From the NCBI RefSeq assembly GCF_016862935.1, contig NZ_BONX01000049.1:105147-169146 (forward strand): a stretch of DNA of 64,000 nt. Reading direction: 5' to 3'. Below are positions 55,417 through 64,000 of the stretch, piece by piece (position 1 is the stretch's first letter; every line of letters begins with the position of its first letter). The translations under genes were made by a program, and so were the position numbers. The notes beneath the pieces are model-generated. The model was not told the DNA's origin. It was given only the letters and a program-made list of their open reading frames with translations, and ran no database searches. Source of the stretch: Plantactinospora mayteni (GTDB lineage Bacteria > Actinomycetota > Actinomycetes > Mycobacteriales > Micromonosporaceae).

Positions 55417-55827
55417 GTGTCTGATCAAGATCGGGGCGTGGCCGCGCTGCTGGCTCGCACCCGAGCCGGGGTACGCCGCCTGACGCCGCTGGAAACGCTC
55501 GCGGCGGGCCGGCACGGGGCGCTGCTGGTGGACACCCGTACCGATCCACAACGGGCGGAGCAGGGCGAGTTGCCGGGGGCACTGGTGATCGACCGCACCG
55601 TGCTGGAGTGGCGACTCGATCCGGCGAGCGGGTCGCGGATCCCGGAGGCGGTCGGCTACGACATCGAGATCGTGGTGGTCTGCCGGCAGGGCTACAGCTC
55701 CAGCCTGGCGGCGGCGAGCCTTCGTTCCCTCGGATTGTGGCGGGCGACGGACCTGGTCGGCGGCTTCGAGGCTTGGCTGCGGGCCGGGCTGCCCTGTGCC
55801 GATGCCCCGGCCGACGTACGAAGGTGA
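55417..55827 (+). CDS. Rhodanese-domain protein
   Basis: A 136-residue single rhodanese domain. It has LLVDTRTDPQRAEQGELPGA, then VVVCRQGYSS with the active Cys, and ATDLVGGFEAWLRAGLP. It may transfer sulfur from a persulfide or act as a redox/phosphatase-like module. GTG at 55417; the long open frame upstream lies over the kinase gene of the other strand. Its end is close to the cobQ terminus on the opposite strand. Confidence 0.9.
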   Translation: MSDQDRGVAALLARTRAGVRRLTPLETLAAGRHGALLVDTRTDPQRAEQGELPGALVIDRTVLEWRLDPASGSRIPEAVGYDIEIVVVCRQGYSSSLAAASLRSLGLWRATDLVGGFEAWLRAGLPCADAPADVRR

Positions 55828-55939
55828 CCCACCGCACGTCGACGCGCCCGGCCCCGGCCGCCCACCGTCGGTGTGCCGGGCCAAGGTGTCTGCCGTCGGG
55901 CCGCTGCGCCGGGTGGCGACCCGGCTCGGCCTGAGACGG

Positions 55940-57511
55940 TTATCTCCGTGGAACGCGCTGGGCCGGGGCGGGTGCCGGCGGTGCGCCCGGCGGGACGAAC
56001 GGTAGCCCGGCCGGCGGGCCCTGCTCGACGAGCCGCCACAGGGCGGTGGTGTCGAGGTGCTCCTCCACCAGGTCGCCGAGCAGGTCCAGGGTGCGTTCCC
56101 GGGCGGCGGCGAACGAGGTGTCCGGGGCGACCTGGAAGCCGTGCCGGCCGGCCAGTCGGGCCACCTCGGTGAGGAACCGGCGGCGGAACCGGTCCGAGGT
56201 GAATGCGCCGTGCCAGTGGGTGCCGAAGAGGTGACCGACCGCCGCGCCCTCCGGTCGGCCGTCCGAATAGTGGATCAGCGGTGCCGGTGCGGGGTCGGCA
56301 CCGGAGACGTACCCGTGGTGGATCTCGTAGCCCTGGACCGGGACCGACCCGAATGCCGTGCCGACCGAACGCGTCACGGTCTTGGCTGCGCCGAAGGTGA
56401 TCTCGATGGGCAGTAGGCCGAGGCCGGCGACCCGGCCGCGCCCGCTCTCCACCTCGTCGTCGATGCTCCGCGCCAGCATCTGGAAGCCGCCGCAGATGCC
56501 GAGCAACGGTCGCCCGGCGGCCACGTGTGCGTGCACCACCTCGGCCAGCCCGGTACGACGCAGCCAGTCCAGATCGGCCACGGTCGACTTCGTCCCGGGC
56601 AGTACGACAAGATCGGCGGCGGCCACCTCGGCCGGCTCGACGGTCAACCGGACCCGTACGCCCGGCTCGGTGGCCAGGGCCTCCACGTCGGTGGCGTTGG
56701 AGACCCGGGGCAGCCGGATCACCGCCACGTCCAGCCACCCGCCGCCCTTCGGCGGTGCCGGTCGGCCGAGCACCCGACCGTAGGCGAGCGAGTCCTCGGC
56801 GTCCAGCCACAGGTCGACGTGCCAGGGCAACACCCCGTACGTCGGCCGCCCGGTGAGCTGGGTCAGCATGTCGAGCCCGGGACGGAGCAGCTCCAGGTCG
56901 CCCCGGAACTTGTTGACCACGAAGCCGGCCACGAGTTCCTGGTCGGCGGCGTCCAGCAGGGCCACGGTGCCGAACATCGAGGCGAGGACCCCACCCCGGT
57001 CGATGTCGCCGACCACGATCGTCGGCAGCCGGGCATGCCGGGCCAGGCCCATGTTGGCGTAGTCGGTGTCCCGCAGGTTGATCTCGGTCGGACTGCCCGC
57101 CCCCTCGCAGACCACCACGTCGTAGTCGGTGCGCAGCTCGGCGAGCGCCTCGAAGGCGGTCGTGGCGAGCCGGGGGCGGAGGGTACGGAAGTTGCCGGCG
57201 GTGACGGTGTCGACCGCCCGGCCGAGCAGCACCACCTGACTCGACCGGTCACTACCGGGCTTGAGCAGTACCGGGTTGAACCGCAGGTCGGGCGGGATTC
57301 CGCAGGCGGCGGCCTGCATGGCCTGGGCTCGGCCGATCTCGCCGCCCCGCCCGTCCGCCCCGACCACCACCGCCGAGTTGTTGGACATGTTCTGCGCCTT
57401 GAACGGCGCCACCCTGACTCCCCGGCGGTGCAGCCAGCGGCAGATACCCGCGGTGAGCACGCTCTTGCCGGCGTCCGAGGTGGTGCCGGCGACCAGCAGC
57501 CCGCCGCTCAC
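55940..57511 (-). CDS. cobQ: Cobyric acid synthase
   Basis: A 523-residue amidase that forms four amides of adenosylcobyrinate diamide. It has an N-terminal P-loop [43 protein letters not shown], and [16 protein letters not shown]. The class I amidotransferase Cys is present in [13 protein letters not shown] and the His in FGTHWHGAF, in contrast to the CobB-like protein in this window. The C-terminal 25 residues are Pro-rich. Its start overlaps the cobD stop by 4 nt. Confidence 0.95.
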   Translation of the reverse strand: MSGGLLVAGTTSDAGKSVLTAGICRWLHRRGVRVAPFKAQNMSNNSAVVVGADGRGGEIGRAQAMQAAACGIPPDLRFNPVLLKPGSDRSSQVVLLGRAVDTVTAGNFRTLRPRLATTAFEALAELRTDYDVVVCEGAGSPTEINLRDTDYANMGLARHARLPTIVVGDIDRGGVLASMFGTVALLDAADQELVAGFVVNKFRGDLELLRPGLDMLTQLTGRPTYGVLPWHVDLWLDAEDSLAYGRVLGRPAPPKGGGWLDVAVIRLPRVSNATDVEALATEPGVRVRLTVEPAEVAAADLVVLPGTKSTVADLDWLRRTGLAEVVHAHVAAGRPLLGICGGFQMLARSIDDEVESGRGRVAGLGLLPIEITFGAAKTVTRSVGTAFGSVPVQGYEIHHGYVSGADPAPAPLIHYSDGRPEGAAVGHLFGTHWHGAFTSDRFRRRFLTEVARLAGRHGFQVAPDTSFAAARERTLDLLGDLVEEHLDTTALWRLVEQGPPAGLPFVPPGAPPAPAPAQRVPRR

Positions 57512-58572
57512 CGGGCTGCCGAGGCTGTGGAGTGGGCCGTCTCCGGGAACCGCCGCTCCACTTCGGACGGTGCTCCGAGCCGGCCCAACCGGCGGGTGAG
57601 CCAGCCGGTCGTGACTCGGCGCGGCCGGCTGGTCGCCGCGTACGCCACCGCCACGCCCAGTGCGGCGAGCCCGACCGCTCCGGAGAGCCGGGCGGCCCGG
57701 TCGATGTGCCGCGCCTCCGGCCGAGGGCCGTCACCGAGGAACGGCCGGACCTCAGACCGTCCGAAGTAGACGTTACGGCCGCCCAGCCGGACGCCGAGTG
57801 CACCCGCCATCGCCGCCTCGCACTGCCCGGCGTTCGGACTGGGATGGTCCGCCCGGTCACGCCGCCAGACCTGCCAGGCACGCGCCCGGTCGCCCCGGAC
57901 CAGCGGGGCGGTGGCGATGGTGAGCAGCCCGGTCAGCCGGGAGGGCACCAGGTTGAGCAGGTCGTCGAGGCGGGCGGCGGCGGTGCCGAACCGGGCGTAC
58001 CGCTCCGACCGGTGCCCGACCATCGCGTCCAGGGTGTTCGCCGCTCGGTAGCCCAGCAGGCCGGGCAGCCCGGCCACCGCGCCCCAGAGCAGCGGTGCGA
58101 CCACCGCGTCGGAGGTGTTCTCCGCCACCGACTCGACGGTGGCTCGGGCGAGTTCGGGCTCGTCCAGCGCGGCCGGATCCCGCCCGCAGAGGTGGCCGAG
58201 CCGCCGCCGTGCCGCCGGCACGTCCGCCCGGCGGAGCGCCTGGCTCATGACCGTGGCTTCGCTCCGCAGCGTCCGCCCGCCGAGCACCGTCCAGGTGGCG
58301 GCGGCGACCAGCGCCGCGCGGGCCAGCGGTCGATGCCGCGTGGCGACCGCCGCCGCTCCGCCGAGCACCACCGGTACGCCGACCGCCACCGCCGCGAACC
58401 CGGCCCCCGACGTACGCCGAGGCTGGTACATCCGGCGTTCGAGCGCACCCGCGAACCGCCCGAACCCGGCGACCGGATGACCCCGCCGAGGGTCCCCGAA
58501 GAGCGCGTCGAGTGCGTAGCCGGTGGCCAGCCCGGCGGCGTTGGCCGCGCCGCTGCCCAGCCACCCCGGCAT
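57508..58572 (-). CDS. cobD: Adenosylcobinamide-phosphate synthase (CobD/CbiB)
   Basis: A 354-residue membrane enzyme joining aminopropanol (phosphate) to cobyric acid. It shows [60 protein letters not shown], and [23 protein letters not shown] at 58572 gives the usual length; the frame stays open far upstream without family similarity. It forms a two-gene unit with cobQ (4-nt overlap). Confidence 0.93.
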   Translation of the reverse strand: MPGWLGSGAANAAGLATGYALDALFGDPRRGHPVAGFGRFAGALERRMYQPRRTSGAGFAAVAVGVPVVLGGAAAVATRHRPLARAALVAAATWTVLGGRTLRSEATVMSQALRRADVPAARRRLGHLCGRDPAALDEPELARATVESVAENTSDAVVAPLLWGAVAGLPGLLGYRAANTLDAMVGHRSERYARFGTAAARLDDLLNLVPSRLTGLLTIATAPLVRGDRARAWQVWRRDRADHPSPNAGQCEAAMAGALGVRLGGRNVYFGRSEVRPFLGDGPRPEARHIDRAARLSGAVGLAALGVAVAYAATSRPRRVTTGWLTRRLGRLGAPSEVERRFPETAHSTASAAR

Positions 58573-58968
58573 CCCGCCCCGACTGCCGATCCGGCCCGTC
58601 CCGCCGGACCACACCCGGCCGCGTCGGCTCGCCGCGCGGCCGGTTCCGGACAACCTGCCATCTGGCCGCACGGCGACCACCTCCCCGCTCCGGAGCCTAG
58701 CCCCGCCGCCTCTTTGGCGATCAACACCACGCTGACCAGCGCCGCCACCGGTACGGCGAGCCGGGCGGTGCACACGGCCACACTGGGCCACCCCGGCAGC
58801 GGTGTACGCGGCCACGCCGGGCCACCTCGGCACCGGATAGGGTCGCGGGCGGACTCGCGACAGCGGGGGTACCCAGCCGGGAGGCTCCGCACGACCGGAC
58901 ATCCCGGCACAATCCAGCCGACGGGAGGCGTAAGTGCTGGCCATCGATGTGCCCATCGAGGAGGTCCG
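58573..58968. other. Divergent region between cobD and the acyltransferase gene
   Basis: Apart from the 12-codon micro-ORF at 58934 no gene is supported. I looked for a cobalamin riboswitch upstream of cobD and did not recognise its B12 box or core. Confidence 0.5.
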
Positions 58969-58972
58969 ATGA
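58934..58972 (+). CDS. Upstream micro-ORF (12 aa) coupled to the acyltransferase gene
   Basis: GTG at 58934, 5 nt after GGGAGGC, opens 12 codons (MLAIDVPIEEVR) whose TGA overlaps the ATG of the acyltransferase (ATGA). GAGGAGGTCCG inside its end is the ribosome site of the downstream gene. Being short it may be chance, but its architecture matches two other micro-ORFs in the window. Confidence 0.35.
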   Translation: MLAIDVPIEEVR

Positions 58973-60459
58973 CCAGTGTGACGCCCGCCACCGAGGACGC
59001 CGCCGGCCGATCGGCTGCGGCCGGTCGACCGGAGGAGGCCGGTCGAGTGGATGCCGCCGGCCGATCGGAGGTGGCCGGTCGAGTGGATGCCGCCGGCCGA
59101 TCGGAGGAGGCCGGCCGATCGGCAGATGGTGCCGAGAGCGCGGATGCCGGCACGGCAACGGACGTCGACACGGCGACCGCTGCCGCCGGTCGGGCGGGAC
59201 GGGGCGCCACCACCGGCGCACTGCACCGGCTGCCGTCCCTGACCGGACTGCGCTGGGTCGCCGCGATGCTGGTCTTCGGTTTTCATGTCGGCACGATGCA
59301 GATCGTCGCCGAGCCCGAATATCGCCAGATCGTCGACTGGGTATTCACGCTCGGCCTCTCCGGGGTGCAGTTCTTCTTCATCCTCAGCGGGTTCGTGCTG
59401 GTCTGGTCCGCCCGACCCGGTGACACGAAGCGGGCTTTCTGGCGGCGTCGGGCCGCGAAGATCTATCCGAACCACCTCGTCACCTTTGCCGTGGTCATCG
59501 CGCTCGCGATCTACTGGGCCGACCCGGTCAACGTGAAGGTGGCGCTGGCCAACCTGTTCCTGGTGCAGGCATGGATCCCGGTCGACGGCTATTTCTACAG
59601 CATCAACAACGTCAGCTGGTCGATCGCCTGCGAGATGTTCTTCTATCTCTCGCTCCCGTTCGTCCTGCCGCTGATCCGTCGGATGCGGGCGTGGCAGCTC
59701 TACGCCGTCGTCGTCGCCATGCCCCTGCTCATCCTGGCGATGTGGCCGGGCCAGCAACTGGTGCCGGAGGCGGCCCGCTGGTGGTTCACCCAGATCTTCC
59801 CCGTCGTACGCTCCTTCGAGTTCTGGATGGGCGTCGCCGCCGCCGAACTCATGCTGCGGGGGAAGTGGCGAGGGCCAGGTCTGCTCGTCTCCACCGGCCT
59901 CTTCGTCGGGATCTGGGTGGCCTCGATGGAGTGGATCCGGGCCGAACTCTGGACCACCGTGCTGGCCTTCGGTTACGTACTGGTGATCGCGAGTGCGGCC
60001 CGGGCGGACACCACCGGTCGCTGGTCGCCGTGGCGGTCTCGACCGCTGGTCTGGCTCGGCGAGGTGTCGTTCGCGTTCTATCTGGTCCATGTGTTCCTGA
60101 TCAAGGCCATCTTCCGTTTCACCGGGCACACCGGCGGGTTCCCCGGCTGGCAGGGCCCGGTCGTCGCGGTCGCCGCGCTGCTGGTGAGCCTGCTGGCCGC
60201 CTGGTTGCTCTTCCGGTTCGTCGAGACCCCGATGGTGCGCCTCCTCAATCCTCGACGCCGGGCTCGCCCCACGCCCCCGCCGCCCCGGGTCATACGGCAG
60301 CGGCAGCCCGACCAATCGGATTCAGCCCGCCGCTCCGGGCCGGACCGTGGTTCGCCCGGATCCCCCGAGCCCAGAAGGCCCCCCGAGCCCCGGAGGTCCC
60401 CCGAGCAGGTGAGCACGGGAGCACCTGAACCCGGGAAGGGGTCGACAGGCGCCGCCTGA
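58969..60459 (+). CDS. Acyltransferase family 3 (OafA/YrhL-like) membrane protein
   Basis: A 496-residue membrane O-acyltransferase. Residues 1-85 are a cytoplasmic AAGR/DAAGRSEEAGR-type repeat region. The core starts at LPSLTGLRWVAAMLVFGFHV (catalytic His) and has about 10 helices, with SGFVLVWSARPGDTKRAFWR and FVETPMVRLL at the end. The C-terminal 65 residues are again low complexity (RPTPPPP; PEPRRPPEPRRSPE). It may acylate a surface glycan or small molecule. ATG at 58969 with GAGGAGG is a very strong start. Confidence 0.9.
   Translation: MTSVTPATEDAAGRSAAAGRPEEAGRVDAAGRSEVAGRVDAAGRSEEAGRSADGAESADAGTATDVDTATAAAGRAGRGATTGALHRLPSLTGLRWVAAMLVFGFHVGTMQIVAEPEYRQIVDWVFTLGLSGVQFFFILSGFVLVWSARPGDTKRAFWRRRAAKIYPNHLVTFAVVIALAIYWADPVNVKVALANLFLVQAWIPVDGYFYSINNVSWSIACEMFFYLSLPFVLPLIRRMRAWQLYAVVVAMPLLILAMWPGQQLVPEAARWWFTQIFPVVRSFEFWMGVAAAELMLRGKWRGPGLLVSTGLFVGIWVASMEWIRAELWTTVLAFGYVLVIASAARADTTGRWSPWRSRPLVWLGEVSFAFYLVHVFLIKAIFRFTGHTGGFPGWQGPVVAVAALLVSLLAAWLLFRFVETPMVRLLNPRRRARPTPPPPRVIRQRQPDQSDSARRSGPDRGSPGSPEPRRPPEPRRSPEQVSTGAPEPGKGSTGAA
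58995..59125 (+). repeat. In-frame tandem repeats in the acyltransferase N-terminus
   Basis: Units such as GCCGGTCGAGTGGATGCCGC and CGGCCGATCGGAGGAGGC recur three to four times with a period near 54 bp (two alternating 27-bp halves). They encode VAGRVDAAGRSE-like peptides. Confidence 0.8.
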
Positions 60460-60466
60460 CGGTTCG

Positions 60467-60506
60467 GGTGGGGAGATCGGTCAGTGCCGCGACCGACCTC
60501 CCCACC
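60467..60506. terminator. Terminator between acyltransferase and SSB genes
   Basis: GGTGGGGAGATCGGTC at 60467 and GACCGACCTCCCCACC ending at 60506 form a 16-bp stem with one mismatch and an 8-nt loop, 7 nt after the acyltransferase stop. Confidence 0.75.
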
Positions 60507-60651
60507 CTCGGTCGGCCCGGATGGCGGTGGGGAGGCGACCACCGCGTCGATCCGGGCGACCCGCTGTCCGGCGCCTATCCGGGCCGGATCGCCGGACCAG
60601 GCACGTCCCGGCCGGACCCCTTCCGACCGGTAGCGCCCGGGCCGAATGTGT

Positions 60652-61503
60652 TCAGGCGGAGACCGGCAGCCGGCCCCGGCCACGGCGGCCACGACCAGCG
60701 CCGTCGGTCTTGCCGAGGTCTGCGGTGTCGGCGTCGTCCTCGTCGCGGAACTCCAGGTCGTCCTCGTCTCCACCGTCGGTGTCGGGTTCGATCTCGCCGT
60801 CCCCGACATCGACCGCGTCGACGCCGTCCCGCCCGCCGTCACGAGCCAGCGGACCGTGGGTGCTGCCAGTCGACGAGGTGGCTGCCTCGCCCCGGCCGGT
60901 CACGTCACGGTCGGGCAGCCCGTCGAGATCGATCTGGTCGTCGAAGGGATCGGCCGGCAGGTGTAGCGAGTCGAAGCCCTGGCCCGGTGGCACCGGCAGG
61001 CCCCGGTAGTCGCCGTCGTCGTCGAGCGGGCGCTCGTCGGGCAGCGCTGGAGCTTCCTCGGGCGACACCGTCTCGGTGGCCTCGCCGTGCACCCGGGCCT
61101 CGGCCTCGGCCTCCTCCATCGAGGAGGTCGCCATCGACGGTCGGTTGCGCGCGAACCGTGCCCTACCCCGGGACAGGTCGTGGCCGACGGCCACCGCCTC
61201 CAACTCGTACATGGTTCGGTGGTTGCCGGCGTCGTCGGTCCAGTCCCGGGTGTAGAGCCGGCCGACCACGACAACCGGGTCGCCGACCATCACCGAGGAG
61301 GCAACGCCCTCCGCCAGCTTCCGCCAGCAGTTCACCCTGACGCGCAGGCTGTTGCCGTCGACCCATCGCCTGCTCTCCCGGTCGAGGCGACGGGCGGTCG
61401 AGGCCACCTTGAAGTTGGCCACCAGGGTGCCGCTCTGGGTGGTGCGCCGCCATTCTGGAGCAGTCAGCACATTGCCGACAATAGTCACGTAAGTGTCGAA
61501 CAT
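60652..61503 (-). CDS. ssb: Single-stranded DNA-binding protein, paralogue without acidic tip
   Basis: A 283-residue SSB. The OB fold occupies residues 1-115 (MFDTYVTIVGNVLTAPEWRR, VNCWRKLAEGVASSVMVGDP, TMYELEAVAVGHDLSRG). The rest is a long acidic, disordered tail (DDDGD, DGGDEDDLEFRDEDDADTAD) that unusually ends with a basic GRGRRGRGRLPVSA instead of the DDDIPF-type tip that recruits partners. It therefore looks like the second actinobacterial SSB (Rv2478c-like), not the housekeeping one. ATG at 61503 follows GGAGGGACG. Confidence 0.9.
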   Translation of the reverse strand: MFDTYVTIVGNVLTAPEWRRTTQSGTLVANFKVASTARRLDRESRRWVDGNSLRVRVNCWRKLAEGVASSVMVGDPVVVVGRLYTRDWTDDAGNHRTMYELEAVAVGHDLSRGRARFARNRPSMATSSMEEAEAEARVHGEATETVSPEEAPALPDERPLDDDGDYRGLPVPPGQGFDSLHLPADPFDDQIDLDGLPDRDVTGRGEAATSSTGSTHGPLARDGGRDGVDAVDVGDGEIEPDTDGGDEDDLEFRDEDDADTADLGKTDGAGRGRRGRGRLPVSA

Positions 61504-61653
61504 CGTCCCTCCACAGGGATGCGGTTGTTCCTGTCCGAGCCGACTCGATCGATAGCGTCGCCGCCGTACCCGCTGGGCCGCCAGCGCCGCCGGCCCGGCT
61601 GTGGACAACCGGGTGCCCTGTGGAAAAGGCCCTGATCAAGGACCGATCTGGTA

Positions 61654-63369
61654 TTGCCGAGTAGCGTCAGGGAGGTGGAACCGGACCTGCTCGGACCGCC
61701 CTACGAGCGGCAGACGATCGACCTCGGCCGCGACGAGGAGGGGCCGGTACTGGCCACCCTGGTCCGGCGCCGGGCCAGCCGGCCGAGCGACCGGGCGGTG
61801 CTCTACGTGCACGGCTTCGTCGACTACTTCTTCCAGACCCACCTGGCGGACTTCTTCGTCGAGCAGGGCTGGAACTTCTACGCGCTCGACCTGCGCAAGC
61901 ACGGGCGCAGCCTGCTGCCGCACCAGACGCCGAACTTCTGCCACGACGTGCCGGAGTACTTCCCGGAACTCGACGCGGCGACCCGGATCATCCGCGAGAC
62001 GGACGGCAACCGGACGTTACTGGTCAACGGACACTCGACCGGCGGGCTGATCACCGCGCTCTGGGCGCACGCGCGCCGCTCCGCCGGAGTCGTCGACGGA
62101 CTCTTCCTGAACAGCCCGTTCTTCGACCTCAACATGCCCTGGCTGGTCCGCCGACCGGCCCTGGCGATGCTCGCGCGGGTCAGCCACCGGATGCCGTACC
62201 GGATCGTCCCGCGCCGGCTCTCCCCGGTGTACGGCCACAGCCTGCACGCCGAGCACCGGGGCGAGTGGAACTACGACCTCGCCTGGAAGCCGGTCAGCGG
62301 TTTCCCGGTCCGGGTCGGCTGGCTCGCCGCGATCGGACGGGCGCAGCGGCAACTGCGGGCCGGGCTGGAGATCCCGGTACCGGTCCTGGTGAGCATCTCG
62401 AACCGCACCTTCCGGGGGCGGGCCTGGCACGAGTCCGCCGCACTGTCGGACGCCGTACTCGACGTCGAGCACATCGCCCGCTGGGCGCCGAGCTTGGGTC
62501 GGCACGTGACACTGATCCGGTTCGACGGCGCCCTGCACGACCTCACCCTGTCCGGGCCGGCCGTACGTCAGCAGGTGTTCACCGAGTTGGCCCGCTGGGC
62601 CTCGGCTTACGTCGCTTCGAACCCCGCACCGGTGGCCGCTCCGGCCAGTCCGTCGTCCCTCCGTCACCCGACCGCTGCCGAGGCACCCGGTATCGACCCG
62701 GCTCCGGGCCCGACGCGCCCCGCCACCGACCCGGCTCGGGTCCGGATTCCGGCTCCGACTCCGGGTCCGGCTCTGGGCGAGGACCACCGTGCCACCGGGC
62801 CCGACCTGCCCCTGACTCCGGCCGGGGACCATCCCGCCACCGGTCCGACTCGGGCGCGGACTCCGGCTCCGGCCGAGAGTCACCTCGCCGCCGACCCGGC
62901 GCCGGACCCGGCTCCGATCGAGGAGCACTCCGCCACCGCTCCGGCTCAGGCTCAGGCTCCGCTCGGGAAGCACTCCGCCACCGCTCCGGCCCAGGCTCCG
63001 GGGCCGCTCGGGAAGCACTCCGCCACCGCTCCGGCCCAGGCTCCGGGGCCGCTCGGGAAGCACTCCGCCAACGCTCAGGCTCCGGCTCCGGCTCAGGCTC
63101 AGGGGCCGCGCCACGCCAGCGCCCAGGCTCCCGGAACCGCTCCGGATCCCGGAACCGCTCCGGATCCTCGCGCCGGGTCTCCCGCTCCGGCGCCCGAAGG
63201 TCCCGCTCCCGCTCCGGTTCTGCCCGAAGGTCACGCTCCCGCTCCGGGCTCTCCCAGCGTTCCGGCTCCGGACCCGACTCCTCCCACCGATCCGGCTGCG
63301 GCTCGGGCTCCTGCGTCGCCCCATACGCCGACCAGCCGCCCTGCCGCCACACCAGCAGCTCGCGACTGA
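61654..63369 (+). CDS. Alpha/beta hydrolase with long Pro/Ala-rich tail
   Basis: A 571-residue protein. Residues 1-325 are an alpha/beta hydrolase of the monoacylglycerol lipase type: VLYVHGFVDYFFQ, the nucleophile elbow in LLVNGHSTGG, and DGALHDLTLSG holding the catalytic His. Residues of about 326-571 are a Pro/Ala/Gln/His tail, partly 15-residue repeats (LGKHSATAPAQAPGP). The tail region overlaps the opposite-strand DUF1444 gene, so the true stop may be the original one or the tail may be an artefact of stop loss. The start is TTG at 61654 or GTG at 61675. Confidence 0.8.
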   Translation: MPSSVREVEPDLLGPPYERQTIDLGRDEEGPVLATLVRRRASRPSDRAVLYVHGFVDYFFQTHLADFFVEQGWNFYALDLRKHGRSLLPHQTPNFCHDVPEYFPELDAATRIIRETDGNRTLLVNGHSTGGLITALWAHARRSAGVVDGLFLNSPFFDLNMPWLVRRPALAMLARVSHRMPYRIVPRRLSPVYGHSLHAEHRGEWNYDLAWKPVSGFPVRVGWLAAIGRAQRQLRAGLEIPVPVLVSISNRTFRGRAWHESAALSDAVLDVEHIARWAPSLGRHVTLIRFDGALHDLTLSGPAVRQQVFTELARWASAYVASNPAPVAAPASPSSLRHPTAAEAPGIDPAPGPTRPATDPARVRIPAPTPGPALGEDHRATGPDLPLTPAGDHPATGPTRARTPAPAESHLAADPAPDPAPIEEHSATAPAQAQAPLGKHSATAPAQAPGPLGKHSATAPAQAPGPLGKHSANAQAPAPAQAQGPRHASAQAPGTAPDPGTAPDPRAGSPAPAPEGPAPAPVLPEGHAPAPGSPSVPAPDPTPPTDPAAARAPASPHTPTSRPAATPAARD

Positions 63370-63835
63370 GCAGATTCTGGTCGCCCGCGAAGAAGATCCG
63401 ATCCACCGCCCGCCGTACCTTCGCCATGCCCGGCCGGGACGCCGTACCAGTGACGATCACCACGTCCCGGGCCGGTACGCCGACGACCAACTCGCCCGGC
63501 ACGGACCGCTCCAGGTCCTCCCAGACCTCGGCGGCGAGCAGCACGGTGGACTCCAGGCCGCCGAACGAGAGCATCGGTGCGGGCGGCTGCCCGTCGATCC
63601 GCATCCTGGGCAGCAGGCGGTAGAGGTTGTCGACGGCCACCTGCCGCAGCTCTGCCTGGCTGATCTCTAGCTCGTCCAGATCATCCCAGGTGACGAGGCG
63701 ACTACCGTACGGCGGTCCGAACGAGTAGCCGACGTCGAGGTCCTGGGTGAAGTCTTCAAGCAGGTGACTCTCGCCGTACCGGGTGTCTTGGGTCGACACC
63801 AGGAGCGGCAGAAACAATGTGCTCGTCAACTGCAC
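62579..63835 (-). CDS. DUF1444-family protein with long Glu/Pro/Arg/Trp repeat tail
   Basis: A 418-residue protein if the whole frame is used. Residues 1-175 match the DUF1444 family (TSTLFLPLLVSTQDTRYGES, FGPPYGSRLVTWDDLDEL, MLSFGGLESTVLLAAEVW, VGVPARDVVIVTGTASRPG, RIFFAGDQNLLSRELLVW). From residue 180 onward it is charged repeats such as PEPEPERWRSAS. The tail runs antisense to the hydrolase tail for about 790 nt. GTG at 63835 is the probable start, with CATACT at 63853-63848 as a possible -10, which would make the leader very short. Function unknown. Confidence 0.75.
   Translation of the reverse strand: MQLTSTLFLPLLVSTQDTRYGESHLLEDFTQDLDVGYSFGPPYGSRLVTWDDLDELEISQAELRQVAVDNLYRLLPRMRIDGQPPAPMLSFGGLESTVLLAAEVWEDLERSVPGELVVGVPARDVVIVTGTASRPGMAKVRRAVDRIFFAGDQNLLSRELLVWRQGGWSAYGATQEPEPQPDRWEESGPEPERWESPERERDLRAEPERERDLRAPERETRREDPERFRDPERFREPGRWRGAAPEPEPEPEPERWRSASRAAPEPGPERWRSASRAAPEPGPERWRSASRAEPEPEPERWRSAPRSEPGPAPGRRRGDSRPEPESAPESDRWRDGPRPESGAGRARWHGGPRPEPDPESEPESGPEPGRWRGASGPEPGRYRVPRQRSGDGGTTDWPERPPVRGSKRRKPRPSGPTR
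62935..63085. repeat. 45-bp tandem repeat inside two overlapping genes
   Basis: The unit GGGAAGCACTCCGCCACCGC followed by TCCGGCCCAGGCTCCGGGGC and CGCTC occurs about three times, with degenerate copies around it. Forty-five bp equals 15 codons, so the repeat keeps both the + and - frames open. Confidence 0.9.
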
Positions 63836-63929
63836 GCCTCGAAACCTAGTATGTGCAGGCCAGATCGTCACGTCCTCGCCGACCGTTGTCCTGGCAACGG
63901 TAGCCTGCTGGGGCACACGACCACGCCCC

Positions 63930-64000
63930 GCGCCCGTAGCTCAGCGGATAGAGCAGCTGCCTTCTAAGCAGTTGGTCGCAGGTTCGAATCCTGCCGGGCG
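63930..64000 (+). tRNA. tRNA-Arg (anticodon TCT), 3' end beyond the window
   Basis: The acceptor strand GCGCCCG is followed by TA, a D arm GCTC-AGCGGATA-GAGC, the anticodon arm CTGCCTTCTAAGCAG with anticodon TCT, a short variable loop, and the T arm GCAGG-TTCGAAT-CCTGC. The closing CGGGCG pairs with the 5' strand, and one more base plus the discriminator lie past position 64000. It reads AGA codons, which are rare in such GC-rich genomes. Confidence 0.95.

Noticed and set aside
58573..58968. Possible cobalamin riboswitch upstream of cobD
   Set aside because: I could not find the B12 box or a convincing core on the minus strand; the GC-rich palindromes there are not specific.
58573..60315. 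N-terminal extension of cobD by about 580 codons
   Set aside because: The extra sequence is antisense to the acyltransferase gene and lacks similarity to CobD; ATG at 58572 gives normal length.
62935..63085. CRISPR-like spacing in the repeat region
   Set aside because: Units are contiguous 45-bp tandem coding repeats without unique spacers.
63930..64000. tRNA-Arg as an integration site
   Set aside because: No integrase, phage gene or duplicated tRNA end is visible inside the window; nothing to support an attachment site.

Overview
The window is very GC-rich (by eye about 70% or more), with many GTG starts, dense gene packing, mycothiol-type redox genes, a trehalose OtsA/OtsB route, a c-di-AMP riboswitch before a secreted wall protein, and actinobacterial families such as DUF5130, CtaJ-like, class F sortase and SSB without an acidic tip. 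This points to a filamentous actinomycete, most likely Micromonosporaceae. It reads as a chromosomal core region. No phage, CRISPR array, complete insertion sequence or rRNA was seen; one tRNA-Arg runs off the right edge.

Layout. 1-2940: a dipeptide/oligopeptide ABC importer operon on the minus strand. 3250-4480: a secreted coiled-coil protein with a terminator and a c-di-AMP (ydaO/yuaA) riboswitch. 4723-10457: SDR, polysaccharide deacetylase, glycosyltransferase, membrane protein, Eis-like acetyltransferase and a small protein behind an upstream micro-ORF. 10521-28054: a block that, from memory, resembles the M. tuberculosis Rv2465c-Rv2478c neighbourhood (rpiB, mycothiol-nitroreductase-like DsbA protein, pepN, DUF5130, CtaJ-like, HNH, glbO, YbjN, thioesterase, ABC-F EttA). 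Into it are set a kynurenine operon with its Lrp regulator, a class F sortase pair, MscS and an MFS transporter. 28047-34062: EttA, then otsA and an otsB-GH15 fusion. 34152-35378: an accessory-looking WGR-like/beta-propeller gene.

35466-44924 and 55940-58572 hold late cobalamin genes: cysG-cobT-cobC (two 4-nt overlaps), cobB, and cobQ-cobD (4-nt overlap). Between and after them are a class A PBP, SURF1, UppS, an ATP-dependent DNA ligase, an LPxTG surface protein, an M20 dipeptidase, an M48 protease, a nucleoside kinase and a rhodanese. The right end holds an acyltransferase, SSB, an alpha/beta hydrolase, a DUF1444 protein and tRNA-Arg.

The most notable features are: three upstream micro-ORFs whose stop overlaps the next gene's start (ATGA); a cobyrinate diamide synthase whose expected amidotransferase cysteine position reads Gly; low-complexity expansions in several otherwise ordinary enzymes, often encoded by in-frame DNA tandem repeats; a hydrolase and a DUF1444 gene whose repeat tails overlap antisense for about 790 bp; trehalose phosphatase and a GH15 trehalase-like domain in one polypeptide; and a perfect 17-bp inverted repeat between the ligase and uppS.
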